A DNA stretch of 64,000 nucleotides from an uncultured Eubacteriales bacterium (GCA_910583765.1 CAJTYS010000020.1:1-64000), one strand, 5' to 3'. Shown: positions 16,884 through 25,101, counted from the first letter of the stretch. The notes: generated by a model not told the origin, from the sequence alone. A program made the numbers and translations.

Positions 16884-16980
16884 CTATCCGCTCCGTCCAT
16901 TTGCCTGAGAGATCACCGGGGCCATGCCCCGCCTTACACCTTCGGCGCTCATTTTCTGAGACTCTCCAGAGAATCATAGT
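16884..16980 (-). ncRNA. Glycine riboswitch (single visible aptamer)
   Basis: On the minus strand the conserved glycine aptamer blocks occur in order: CTCTGGAGAGTCTC, GCGCCGAAGGTGTAAGG, a GGGGC-GCCCC-type helix, CTCTCAGGCAAATGGACGGAG. Only one aptamer is evident; the upstream flank is the terminator of the preceding gene. It controls the downstream AGCS symporter through the terminator at 16819-16844. Confidence 0.9.
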
Positions 16981-16997
16981 TTCTTTCTTGCCCGAAA

Positions 16998-17059
16998 AAA
17001 CCGCAAGGTTCGAGCTCGATCGATAAACTAACGTACCAATGTTACCACACCTTGCGGTT
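16998..17059 (-). terminator. Terminator of the lipoprotein isomerase gene
   Basis: ACCGCAAGGT (17001-17010 region) and ACCTTGCGGT (17049-17058 region) form a stem with a loop of about 37 bases; on the minus strand it ends in TTTTTTC. It separates the lipoprotein gene from the riboswitch. Confidence 0.65.
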
Positions 17060-17138
17060 GAATTCAATCTTTATTTTTCATTTTTGTTAAGGATTTTTTT
17101 GATTTTTGTGACTGCTTCACAATGTCCTGTCAAGGGGA

Positions 17139-18353
17139 TCAAGCGTCCGCTCCGCCTGCTTCATCGTTGGATGTGGCTTCATCCGCGCCGTCATCGTGCT
17201 GAGACATATCCTCATCTGGATTTGGTTCTGCTCCTTCTTCCGGCGCGCCTTCTTCAGATGGTTTTTCCGCTTCGTCTGGAGTCGTTTTCTTCTCCACGAT
17301 CTTGGCATTTTTGAAGATGAACTCCCCTACCTGGTTGAAGGTAAGGGCCGCTACAATGTATTCATCAATCCCTTGCCCAAAATTCTGTTTGAAAGTCTCT
17401 TCCGTGTATCCGGCTTCATCAATGCTTTCTTTCAGCTTTTTCGCTTCATCGTCAGAATAGCTGAGCCCTTCTTTGTCCGCGATCCAGTACATGACCATCT
17501 GCTCTTTCACATAAGCCTGGGCAGCGTCTTTGTTCTGCTTGTCATAGGCTTCCTGGGAATCAATGCCGTACTGCTCCCACAGATCTTTCAGTTCCATGCC
17601 GGAACTTTTGGCCATGGCCGCGTACTGATCTTCGATTTCTTTCACATAACCGTTGACTTCGTCTTCCGGATATTTGAGGACTTCGGATTTTTCCATGACT
17701 TCTGTCCACAGTTCGCTGATTTTATTGCTCTTGGCCTTTTCTTCTTTTTCATCATAGAGCTGCTCTTTAATGAATTCGTTATATTCCGCGACTGTCTTCA
17801 CTTTGCTGTTTTTTGCCACCCACGCATCATCATAAGGCGGGATGGTTTCTTTTTTCACAGAGTTGATGGTCACAGTGAAGACAACATCTTTACCTGCCAG
17901 TTCTCCGTCTCCCTGATTATAATCATCCGGAAATTTCAAGTTCAGATCCACGGTACTGCCGATCTCTTTTCCAATGAGCCCGTCTTCAAAGCCTGGAATG
18001 AACGAGCCGGAGCCTATGGTAAGATCATATTTCTTTGCGGATCCGCCGTCAAAGGTTTTGCCGCTGATCTTTCCTTCATAGTCGATATTCGCGATGTCGC
18101 CGCTTTCCACAGCGCCTTCTTTCACTGTCTTTGACGTCTTTGTGCCTTCTACGTTTTTCGTGACCTGGGCTTCCACTTCTTCATCAGACACCGACACTTC
18201 GATGGCTTCCATTTCCAGGCCTTTATATTGGCCGACCTTTATATATTCTGACAAGTCGTATTTGCTGTAGGGTTTATCATTTCCGCATCCTGTCAGCCCT
18301 GTGACAGCAACTAAACAAACGGTCAACGCGGCCGCAATCAATTTTTTTCTCAT
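17139..18353 (-). CDS. Trigger-factor-like FKBP peptidyl-prolyl isomerase lipoprotein
   Basis: The start at 18353 (after GAAGAGGA) gives 404 residues with a lipoprotein signal peptide: MRKKLIAAALTVCLVAVTG followed by LTGCG, so lipidation at the Cys is predicted. An FKBP-type domain follows (GDIANIDYEGKISGKTFDGG...FIPGFEDGLIGKEIGSTVDL...GKDVVFTVTINSV), then a helical region like the trigger factor C-terminal chaperone domain, and a very acidic Pro/Glu/Asp/Gly tail (about 45 residues). It lacks the ribosome-binding domain of true trigger factor. Likely an extracytoplasmic folding factor. Monocistronic, between a terminator and the alarmone synthetase gene. Confidence 0.85.
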   Translation of the reverse strand: MRKKLIAAALTVCLVAVTGLTGCGNDKPYSKYDLSEYIKVGQYKGLEMEAIEVSVSDEEVEAQVTKNVEGTKTSKTVKEGAVESGDIANIDYEGKISGKTFDGGSAKKYDLTIGSGSFIPGFEDGLIGKEIGSTVDLNLKFPDDYNQGDGELAGKDVVFTVTINSVKKETIPPYDDAWVAKNSKVKTVAEYNEFIKEQLYDEKEEKAKSNKISELWTEVMEKSEVLKYPEDEVNGYVKEIEDQYAAMAKSSGMELKDLWEQYGIDSQEAYDKQNKDAAQAYVKEQMVMYWIADKEGLSYSDDEAKKLKESIDEAGYTEETFKQNFGQGIDEYIVAALTFNQVGEFIFKNAKIVEKKTTPDEAEKPSEEGAPEEGAEPNPDEDMSQHDDGADEATSNDEAGGADA

Positions 18354-18423
18354 ATGTTCCTCTTCCCTTTCATAATTACTTACAATCATGTTCGATTCTA
18401 CCATATTTTTATCACGTTTGAAA

Positions 18424-18441
18424 GCCCCTAATCCTAGGGGC
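18424..18441 (-). terminator. Possible weak terminator after the alarmone synthetase gene
   Basis: GCCCCT and AGGGGC form a 6-bp stem with a 6-base loop; on the minus strand TTT follows. It lies between the alarmone synthetase and the lipoprotein genes, about 75 bases after the former ends. Confidence 0.35.
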
Positions 18442-18515
18442 ACCTAAAAATTCATTTTTCCAGAGCTGACCCCTGCCTTTTTCAGAAAAAAACCGCTGCT
18501 CTCTGAAAATGACCA

Positions 18516-19178
18516 TTACAGAGCTTTGTGGATTTTTTCCATCTTTTGGTCCACCTCTGCCATGGCTCTGGCACAGGCTTTCAGCTCTTCTTCTTCCTCC
18601 GGCGTGATACCGCCTGAACGTTTGTACTTCAGTTCGTGCTCCAGGCTGGCCCAGGTATCCATGGCAATGGTCCGCAGCTGGATCTCCACTGGCATCAGCT
18701 CTGTTTTGTCTGAAAGGAAGACTGGGATCTGCACCACGAGATGAAGGCTCCTGTAGCCGCTTTCTTTTGGTTCTTTTATGTAATCCGTCCTCCGCAGCAG
18801 TTTGATGTCATCCTGCTGCAAGAGCAGGGAAGCCACAGCGTAAACATCGTCAATGTAATTGCAGATGACCCTGATCCCCGCCATGTCCGTGATTTTGTAG
18901 ATGGATTCCATGTGGATGTCCAGCCCTTTTCTCTCTAACTTTTCAAAAAGACTCTGGGGGGATTTGAGCCTGCACTCCATGTGATGGATCGGGTTGTAGT
19001 CGTAGCGCACCCGAAATTCATCGTCTAAAATCTCCAACTTTGTGCTCACCTCTCGGATGGCCGCATGATATGTGTTGCGCAGCAGCACGAAGTTCTGAAA
19101 ATCTCCCATCAGTGGTCTTAAGGGGCCTGGGATCGACATCTCGTCCAAACGGAAATTATCCTTCTTTTCTATGATCAT
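18516..19178 (-). CDS. Small alarmone synthetase, GTP pyrophosphokinase (RelQ/YjbM type)
   Basis: Makes (p)ppGpp from ATP and GDP/GTP without hydrolase activity. The start at 19178 gives 220 residues consisting of the RelA/SpoT synthetase domain only: DFRVRYDYNPIHHMECRLKSPQSLFEKL-like substrate loop, ITDMAGIRVICNYIDDVYAVA, YIKEPKESGYRSLHLVVQIP and the EIQLRTIAMDTWASLEHELKYK signature. No HD, TGS or ACT domain. The ATG is preceded by AAAAGGAG at slightly long spacing; an in-frame TTG at 19229 would run through that site and is disfavoured. Its targets are stress-related stringent signalling. Confidence 0.9.
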   Translation of the reverse strand: MIIEKKDNFRLDEMSIPGPLRPLMGDFQNFVLLRNTYHAAIREVSTKLEILDDEFRVRYDYNPIHHMECRLKSPQSLFEKLERKGLDIHMESIYKITDMAGIRVICNYIDDVYAVASLLLQQDDIKLLRRTDYIKEPKESGYRSLHLVVQIPVFLSDKTELMPVEIQLRTIAMDTWASLEHELKYKRSGGITPEEEEELKACARAMAEVDQKMEKIHKAL

Positions 19179-19507
19179 GTGTTTTGTGTACTCCTTTTGC
19201 GTTTTCCATTGTTTCTCTTTATTGTACAACAGGTTTTTAGGTTTTGTATGGAAAATTTCTTAAAATATTCTTAAAGTAAGCAATTATTTTATGTCCTTGC
19301 ATATGCACCTCTTTTCTTTTATTATGTAGGAAATATCCTTTGCGATGTTTTGGAAATATCAACAAAGTTCACCGCTGAAAGGGAATTGGCGAAGCCGGCT
19401 TTGTTCTCATGTTATGCGTTGCGGGAATTCGGATTTTGCCGAAACTTTGAAACCAGAAAGCGCTGTGAGCTCCCAATAGAAATCAATTATAAGGAAAGGA
19501 TTTTATT
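19179..19507 (+). promoter_or_regulatory. Promoter and long, possibly structured leader of the phosphatase-superfamily gene
   Basis: A promoter TTGCAT (19297-19302), 17-base spacer, TATTAT (19320-19325) is followed by a leader of about 175 bases. In the leader AACAAAG (19361-19367) pairs with CTTTGTT (19399-19405) and TTCGG (19428-19432) with CCGAA (19439-19443). I do not recognise a known riboswitch class in it. No gene is seen in this gap. Confidence 0.45.
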
Positions 19508-20608
19508 ATGAAAAAAGTATTGATTCTTGTGATAGACGGCTGCGCGCCGGAATATCTGACAAAGGAAACCGCTCCTAACATTCACAAGCTGGCCGCAGGG
19601 CCGGATTCTTTTGCCAAAACAGTACAGGGTGCTGTTCCAACTGTCACTAATGTGAACCATGCCTGCATCTTGTCTGGATGTTTCCCAGAAGACACCCATG
19701 TGGTTGGAAATTATTATTATCGTCCAGAAACCGGCGAGCAGGGGTTCATCGAGGCAAGAGGCTTCATGAAAGCGCCTACGATTTTGGAAAACTATCAAGC
19801 CGCGGGCAAAACCACTGCCCTCCTCACGGTAAAAGGAAAAATCCTGGAGGTCTTTGGGAATGGCGTGGATTTTGGCATCAGCGTCCAAAAGCCAGATCAA
19901 GAGCTGCTGTCCAGGCTGGATCTGCGGACACCGCCGGAGGTGCAAAGCCCAGACAGCAGTCAGTGGATCTTCCAGGCCGCCTATCAATGCATCAAGAGAG
20001 AAAGTCCAGATCTGGTCTATTGTACGACCAATGATTTTGTCATGCACCACTATGGGCCAGAGACACCGCAGGCTCGGGAGCAGATCCAGGCTTTGGATCA
20101 GGCGGTCAGCCGGATCCACGCACTGGAACCGGAACGGGCCATCTACATTACAGCCGACCATGGCATGAACCAGAAGACCACCCTCATCAATCTCCAGGCT
20201 ATCGCGGATCAGGCTGGCTTTCACCTGGTCTGTGTGCCGCCTTTGAAAGATCGCTATATTGAAAACCATATTTATCAGGAAGGCGGGATCTTGTATCTGT
20301 ACCTGCAGAATCCTTCTGAAAAAGCGGCAATATTGGAGCTGCTGGCTTCTCAGGAAGCGGTGGAGCAAGTTCTGCCCGCAAAGGAGGCTGCCGCGCTTTA
20401 TCATTTGCCGGAAAATGAGATCGGAGATTATGTGGCTTTTGCGGCGCAGGATCATGCCTTTGGAGAAGTGGAGAATCTCATCCTCCATACGGATCAGGTC
20501 AGAACCCATGGTTCCCTTTATGAACGGACCGTGCCGCTCATTGCCATCAACAGCACCGCAGCGGCTGACCAATATCAGTACAGCAAGGATATCGTCCGTT
20601 ATCTTTGA
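19508..20608 (+). CDS. Alkaline phosphatase superfamily hydrolase, phosphonoacetate-hydrolase-like
   Basis: A 366-residue cytoplasmic metallohydrolase. The two-metal ligands of the superfamily are visible: Asp in LVIDGCAPEY (residue 10), the nucleophile Thr region PTVTNVNHACILSGCFPEDTH, Asp and His in NDFVMHHYGP, Asp-His in ITADHGMN, and a late His in DQVRTHGSLYERTVPL. The segment RGFMKAPTILENYQAAGKTTALLTVKGKIL resembles phosphonoacetate hydrolase (PhnA) more than nucleotide pyrophosphatases. No phosphonate genes are near, so the substrate is uncertain. The ATG follows AAGGAAAGG and a long leader. Confidence 0.75.
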   Translation: MKKVLILVIDGCAPEYLTKETAPNIHKLAAGPDSFAKTVQGAVPTVTNVNHACILSGCFPEDTHVVGNYYYRPETGEQGFIEARGFMKAPTILENYQAAGKTTALLTVKGKILEVFGNGVDFGISVQKPDQELLSRLDLRTPPEVQSPDSSQWIFQAAYQCIKRESPDLVYCTTNDFVMHHYGPETPQAREQIQALDQAVSRIHALEPERAIYITADHGMNQKTTLINLQAIADQAGFHLVCVPPLKDRYIENHIYQEGGILYLYLQNPSEKAAILELLASQEAVEQVLPAKEAAALYHLPENEIGDYVAFAAQDHAFGEVENLILHTDQVRTHGSLYERTVPLIAINSTAAADQYQYSKDIVRYL

Positions 20609-20724
20609 TGGATTTTGAGAGTAAAACATAGTGGGCTTTCTTTTTTGCAAACATTTTAGCAAATTAGTATTTTTTATAAGCATATTAATAGTATCAATAG
20701 AGCAAATAAATAACGATATCTGCC

Positions 20725-20753
20725 TTGATTTTGAGCAAACTATGTACTATAAT
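20725..20753 (+). promoter_or_regulatory. Near-consensus sigma-A promoter of the 36-residue peptide gene
   Basis: TTGATT (20725-20730), exactly 17 bases, then TATAAT (20748-20753), about 40 bases ahead of the start codon. Confidence 0.75.
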
Positions 20754-20795
20754 AGTTGCATCATAAAAATTCAAGTTTGAGAAAAGAGGGATAGT

Positions 20796-20906
20796 ATGAA
20801 AGCTGCTAAAAAGAGCATCGTCGCAACGCTCAAATCCATGAAACATCAATTAGGTGTTTGTGCGGAATTGATTGATGAATGCGTACAGCAAGGAACTATC
20901 AAATAG
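20796..20906 (+). CDS. Small 36-residue protein of unknown function
   Basis: ATG at 20796 is preceded by AGAGGGA at good spacing and encodes MKAAKKSIVATLKSMKHQLG followed by VCAELIDECVQQGTIK. The N-terminal half is basic and amphipathic, the C-terminal half acidic with two cysteines seven residues apart. I do not recognise the family. Support for expression comes from a near-consensus promoter just upstream and a strong terminator just downstream, giving a compact transcript of about 215 bases. A regulatory RNA that also carries this frame is an alternative. Confidence 0.6.
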   Translation: MKAAKKSIVATLKSMKHQLGVCAELIDECVQQGTIK

Positions 20907-20942
20907 CAAATGTTCCAAAATAAATATAGATTTATATTTTTT

Positions 20943-20985
20943 CCGGCAAGGTCATACCTGTGTATTCCCTTGCCGGTCTTTGTTT
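20943..20985 (+). terminator. Terminator of the small peptide transcript
   Basis: CCGGCAAGG (20943-20951) pairs with CCTTGCCGG (20968-20976), followed by TCTTTGTTT on the plus strand. It also lies downstream of the convergent DUF1805 gene. Confidence 0.75.
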
Positions 20986-20987
20986 GA

Positions 20988-21290
20988 TCATTGATTCAAT
21001 TTCGCGGCGGCCTCTGCTCCTGTCATGCCCACGGCCACTCCCAGCGCTTCTGCCTGTGGGGTCACGGATTTGACTGGATTCTTCAAAATCTCTTCAAAAT
21101 TGCTGCCGCTGACAATGGCTGCCGCGTCTTCAAAGGTTTCAGCTGCTGGCTGGTTGAGATAACCGCACATGATGTATCCTTTTTCACAAAGGATCATCAA
21201 CAAGTTTGGATGCCCTTCGCCTCCTGGATGCAGCACTCCGACGCCTTGAACGGCTTTTCCATCAACGGTCAATTGTTCGATCTGTACCAT
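20988..21290 (-). CDS. DUF1805 (YunC-like) protein
   Basis: A 100-residue protein starting MVQIEQLTVDGKAVQGVGV, with the YunC/DUF1805 core GYIMCGYLNQPAAETF, the central DAAAIVSGSNFEEIL and the ending TPQAEALGVAVGMTGAEAAAKL. YunC is a conserved small Bacillus protein of unknown function. The ATG at 21290 follows AAAGGAGG, so the longer in-frame N-terminus is not used. It is downstream of the transglutaminase-like gene start region on the same strand, but about 60 bases separate it from that gene's 3' end, so the two are probably separate. Confidence 0.8.
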   Translation of the reverse strand: MVQIEQLTVDGKAVQGVGVLHPGGEGHPNLLMILCEKGYIMCGYLNQPAAETFEDAAAIVSGSNFEEILKNPVKSVTPQAEALGVAVGMTGAEAAAKLNQ

Positions 21291-21350
21291 GTTTTTCTTC
21301 CTCCTTTTTACTGGGCTGGAGCGTGAATCAACGTTCCGCCGCACCCTTTC

Positions 21351-23507
21351 TTATTTTGTGATCTTTACTGTTTTTTTCTGTCCCTTATTTTTGAACAGTT
21401 TTTTATATTGTTTCAGCTTAGAGCTTGGAACTTTAACTTTTGCTTTCTTGTGGATGTTTTTCAGAGTATTCTTTCCCACCTTGGTCAGCTTCTTGGATTT
21501 GACAGTGATGGTTTTCAAATTCTTGGCTCCGGCAAATGCTTCCCTGCCAATGGAAGAAACATTGGCCCCGATCACCGCAGCGGTCAGCTTTTTCTTGTTT
21601 TTCAACGCTTTGTCGCTGACCTGGGTGATCTTGAAGGACGCGCCCTCAATGGTCACTTTGCTTCCGATCGTCACCTTTGCCTGATCTTTCACCACGCCGA
21701 CAAAGGCTGCGGTGCCCGTGCCATTGGTCTTCGGGCTGATGATTTTGTATTTGTGATTGCCCACTTTGTAGGTCTGGCCTTTTTTGCATGATTTTTTCGC
21801 TAGGATCTTCTGGCTGATCGTCGCGCCGCAGTCCGCGCAGATGGTTTTCCGCAGGCCTGTCTTCACGAAATTCGGCTGAGTAACGCTGGTCTTGGTACGC
21901 TTGTGGCCGATGGCTGGCGTGGTGGTCACCTTTGTGTCTTTGCAGCGGCCGCAGGTCTGTGTCATGCGCCCGACCGCTGTGCAGGTGGCGGCTATTTTTG
22001 AAGTCACTTGGTAGTTGTGGCCCAGAGCAGGGAGTGACTCTTTTTTTGTTTTGCCGCATTTGCCGCAGGTTTGTTTTCGCATACCCACAGTTTCACAAGT
22101 TGCAGCCTCTGTTGACCAGTCGCCATAAGTGTGTCCACACAGGTCCATCTCTTTGTCTACGGTTCCTTTATCTGGACCTATTGCGATCCCATAAGTCAAG
22201 TCACCATATTGATTGATTTTGAGGCCATAAAGATAACCCTTGCTTTTTTCATCATCAATCAGTGAATAAACGATTTCATCGTTATTTCCGTCAATATCCA
22301 TTTTGTGGATTTCAGTAGGAAGCACATAGTAAAGATTCCCATCATACATTGCGCAGCCGCTATAATTCATCGTCCATATATGTGTTGGATCTTCCCAGAC
22401 ATCCCACTTTTCCGTGATAGTCTTTAATATTTTTATAGGGACTAAATCTGACCCGCTTACCTGATACTGTTTGATCTCACCATTTTCATTCCCATACCAA
22501 AATCCACCTAAATAGCAAAAGGGACTGATGACTTTATTCCAAAAATAGTCATCATAGATCGTGCTGGAAGCCGCGCTGTCATTCTGACCGCCTGTATATA
22601 CGTAGTCGGAAGCTACATGCCCGCCTTCCTCCGACTGAAACCACTCCGTGCTTTTCAGCAGGCACGTATGATAGACTTGGCCTGTTTGATCTTTGGTCTG
22701 CCCTTTTGAAATCGGGTCGTTCCAGGTAGTGTCCACATGATACCAAGCATTCCCCATCTTTATCAGGTTCCAGGCATGATTCAGCTTATCGCTGGTTACT
22801 ACTTCACACTCTGCGCCTGCCTGCTCCATCAATTCCAAAAAGGCTAGAGCATATCCTTGGCACACGGCTGTTTTGTTCACAAAAACATCATACGCGTTAT
22901 AATTCTGATACGTTGTGTCATATGAACAGTTAACCGCTATATAATCGTTCACAAATAAGGCTTTCTCTAAATCTGTCCAGTTCTGATCCATGGTTTTTAC
23001 AATCTCATTGACTGCTTCATCATATTCTGCCAGCATTTTTGAAACATTGGCCGGCGTGTCAGTCAATTGAAAGTATAAATTTTCGGTATAATCACTATAT
23101 GTATAGCGAAAGCTATTTCCAATATAAAAATATCTTGGGTTTTCATTGATGAACTCTACGCCCATTCTAACAGCCTCATCTGGCTTGAGGCGATATTGAG
23201 ACACATCAACGCATATATTGTTGTCACTGTCCGCTGACCAATAATCGTCAAGGGCTGCTTTTATTGCTGCTTTAAAACTATTAAGACTTTTTGCGCGAGC
23301 CTTTGAACCTTTGCTGATTTCAGGGCTTTCAGTGATTTTCGGCTCTGTCAGCAGGTCCCCGTTTTGCAGGATTCCGTCAGGCTGCACAGTCTCCGTTTTC
23401 AAGGTCTCCGCTTTTACCGGCTGGCTGGCCGCGCAGCACAGAAGCAGCGCAACAAGCACGCCTGCCAAAATCAGCAGCACATGATTTCTTTTCCTTACCC
23501 GTTCCAT
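21351..23507 (-). CDS. Secreted transglutaminase-like protein with BspA-type repeat domain
   Basis: A 718-residue exported protein. A signal peptide (about residues 1-33, MERVRKRNH then a hydrophobic run ending VKAE) precedes a transglutaminase-like cysteine protease domain with all three catalytic residues: Cys in NKTAVCQGYALAFLELM, His in DKLNHAWNLIKM, Asp in YHVDTTWNDP. A middle part has repeated Cys-x-x-Cys segments (CETVGMRKQTCGKCGKTKKE, CTAVGRMTQTCGRCKDTK, and a third ending ICADCGA). The C-terminus has leucine-rich BspA-like repeats (SSIGREAFAGAKNLKTITV). Likely acts on or at the cell surface. No sortase motif; the very basic tail may bind wall polymers. Confidence 0.85.
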   Translation of the reverse strand: MERVRKRNHVLLILAGVLVALLLCCAASQPVKAETLKTETVQPDGILQNGDLLTEPKITESPEISKGSKARAKSLNSFKAAIKAALDDYWSADSDNNICVDVSQYRLKPDEAVRMGVEFINENPRYFYIGNSFRYTYSDYTENLYFQLTDTPANVSKMLAEYDEAVNEIVKTMDQNWTDLEKALFVNDYIAVNCSYDTTYQNYNAYDVFVNKTAVCQGYALAFLELMEQAGAECEVVTSDKLNHAWNLIKMGNAWYHVDTTWNDPISKGQTKDQTGQVYHTCLLKSTEWFQSEEGGHVASDYVYTGGQNDSAASSTIYDDYFWNKVISPFCYLGGFWYGNENGEIKQYQVSGSDLVPIKILKTITEKWDVWEDPTHIWTMNYSGCAMYDGNLYYVLPTEIHKMDIDGNNDEIVYSLIDDEKSKGYLYGLKINQYGDLTYGIAIGPDKGTVDKEMDLCGHTYGDWSTEAATCETVGMRKQTCGKCGKTKKESLPALGHNYQVTSKIAATCTAVGRMTQTCGRCKDTKVTTTPAIGHKRTKTSVTQPNFVKTGLRKTICADCGATISQKILAKKSCKKGQTYKVGNHKYKIISPKTNGTGTAAFVGVVKDQAKVTIGSKVTIEGASFKITQVSDKALKNKKKLTAAVIGANVSSIGREAFAGAKNLKTITVKSKKLTKVGKNTLKNIHKKAKVKVPSSKLKQYKKLFKNKGQKKTVKITK

Positions 23508-23724
23508 AGTATGATGTCCTCCTTCACTTTTTGTTCCGGTCATTCCTATGGGTTCATCATACCATATTCCCTGGAAATTTCAACTTGATTTGGCGAAAAG
23601 CCTGCCTGCGCTGAATCGCTTTTTACTTATCATCATATTTTTCAAGTATGGAATTTTATGTAATACAAAGCCGTCTCATCCTTGAGAATGCACGCAGCAA
23701 AGCATCTGGCACATTACCTCATCA

Positions 23725-24195
23725 TTAACCATATAAAGGAATCAGCATCGCATATGGCGCGCTGAAAACAGCTAAAATCAAACTGGTGTTATGAATCCGT
23801 ATCTTACTCCAGCCGCATTTTATAAATGAAAAACGCTTATTGAGCCAATAAATAAGCAGCCCTGCCAGAATCACGCCCGGTATGGAGATCAGCGTTGTGC
23901 CCGGAAAATAAAGCGTGTCCCAGGATGGAGCAAGTGAATCAATCAGCAACATGAATCCACATATCAGCCCTGCTCCGATCAAATCACTGAAAAAGCCGAT
24001 TATCCATATCTTTAGAATGCTCTGTTTCCAGATTTGAAGGCAGTCGGAAATTTTCTGTTTTTTCAGCGCGAGAATTAGAATCAAACTATCAATCATAAAA
24101 TTTGCCGGCAGAATGATCAGCCAGAGCACGGTTGGAAGCAACCAGAACAGCCATATTGGAAATAGAACATTATATAAACGAACTTCTTTTTTCAT
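23725..24195 (-). CDS. Hypothetical membrane protein (156 aa)
   Basis: Not recognised. The product has four hydrophobic segments (about residues 10-32, 33-45, 62-85 and 96-118, with another near 135-152) separated by short basic loops (LKKQKISDCLQIWKQS, NKRFSFIKCGWSKIR). It begins MKKEVRLYNVLF after GAAGGG. The next gene on this strand is about 180 bases away, and the upstream kinase-like gene ends about 230 bases away, so it is a single-gene unit. Rare codons and a high AT content compared with neighbours suggest a less conserved gene. Confidence 0.65.
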   Translation of the reverse strand: MKKEVRLYNVLFPIWLFWLLPTVLWLIILPANFMIDSLILILALKKQKISDCLQIWKQSILKIWIIGFFSDLIGAGLICGFMLLIDSLAPSWDTLYFPGTTLISIPGVILAGLLIYWLNKRFSFIKCGWSKIRIHNTSLILAVFSAPYAMLIPLYG

Positions 24196-24303
24196 GACTC
24201 TTTTCCCTTCTTTTACTGTGTACGCTTCGGCGTGTCAGCAACGCTCGTACCTTTTATATTTTACTATACGCTGGAAAAGAACGCAACTTTAACACGATGT
24301 GAC

Positions 24304-24342
24304 AAAATGGCTGAAAGCATTGAAATTGCTTTCAGCCATTTT
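24304..24342 (-). terminator. Terminator-like hairpin after the cytidylate-kinase-like gene
   Basis: AAAATGGCTGAAAGCA (24304-24319) and TGCTTTCAGCCATTTT (24327-24342) are a perfect 16-bp inverted repeat with a 7-base loop. The flanking A/T ends let it act in either direction; it follows the kinase-like gene on the minus strand. Confidence 0.65.
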
Positions 24343-24423
24343 GTTACATTTTCATTATGCGTATCACATCTTTCCGCCTTTGTGCTTTACAGGCTTTTTG
24401 CGTTCCCTGCACACGAAGCAGAT

Positions 24424-25065
24424 CTATTTTTTCAGTTCTGGAAACCTTGTTTCTATGTAGTGCAGCAGGATCCCTTTGATCTGCTCCTCCTGAAAAGGCG
24501 TTGTGTCCAGCACAAAATCGTACTCCCGCAGATCCAGCCATTTCTTTCCTGTGAACGTATTGTAATACCTGGCACGGTCACGGTCTTCATGCTCAATATG
24601 CTTTTGCTCCTTTGCCTTGTTGATAGGCGTGCCCAGCGTCTGCTCCAAACGAGCAATGCGGGAATCCATGTCAGCTTGCAAAAAAATGCTGGTGTGTTTT
24701 TCATAATGACGAAACAAATGAGACGCGCAGCGTCCGATAATGACACAAGGGCCTTTTTCCGCCGCCTCCCCCATGATCTGCGCCTGGGTTTCAAACAGCT
24801 GCTTGCTGGTCGGGACGTACCATGCGTCTGCCACATATGGCATGTCATATACAGCGGTCTGTGCCAAGGCTGTCCATATGGACGTGTTTTTCTCATCAAC
24901 GAATTCCAGGCTTTCTTCTGCCATTTCCATTCTCTCCGCGGCCTTTACCAAGATCTCCTTATCAATGTACTGAAACCCGTAATGATCGGCAATAGCCTTG
25001 CCCATGGCCGATCCGCCACTTCCCAGCTGCCGCCCGATTGTGATCACATGATGTTCTTTCTTCAC
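24424..25065 (-). CDS. Cytidylate-kinase-like family protein
   Basis: A 213-residue P-loop protein of the cytidylate kinase-like family (Cytidylate_kin2). The start is a GTG at 25065 after GGAGGCAG. Visible motifs: ITIGRQLGSGGSAMGKAIA (a modified P-loop with GSGG-SAMGK), YIDKEILVKAAERM, VIIGRCASHLF, HTSIFLQADMDSRIARL and the lid RDRARYYNTFTGKKW. Such proteins are common in Clostridia and often accompany regulators or transporters; the substrate is unknown. The next gene upstream is the efflux pump, 36 bases away on the same strand, so it may be the third gene of the tetR operon. Confidence 0.85.
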   Translation of the reverse strand: MKKEHHVITIGRQLGSGGSAMGKAIADHYGFQYIDKEILVKAAERMEMAEESLEFVDEKNTSIWTALAQTAVYDMPYVADAWYVPTSKQLFETQAQIMGEAAEKGPCVIIGRCASHLFRHYEKHTSIFLQADMDSRIARLEQTLGTPINKAKEQKHIEHEDRDRARYYNTFTGKKWLDLREYDFVLDTTPFQEEQIKGILLHYIETRFPELKK

Positions 25066-25101
25066 TTTTATCTGCCTCCTGCTTTCATTTTAACATATTT
25101 G

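Noticed and set aside
19487..20683. 398-codon minus-strand frame opposite the phosphatase-superfamily gene
   Set aside because: The plus strand has all metal ligands and a good start; the minus frame is a shadow.
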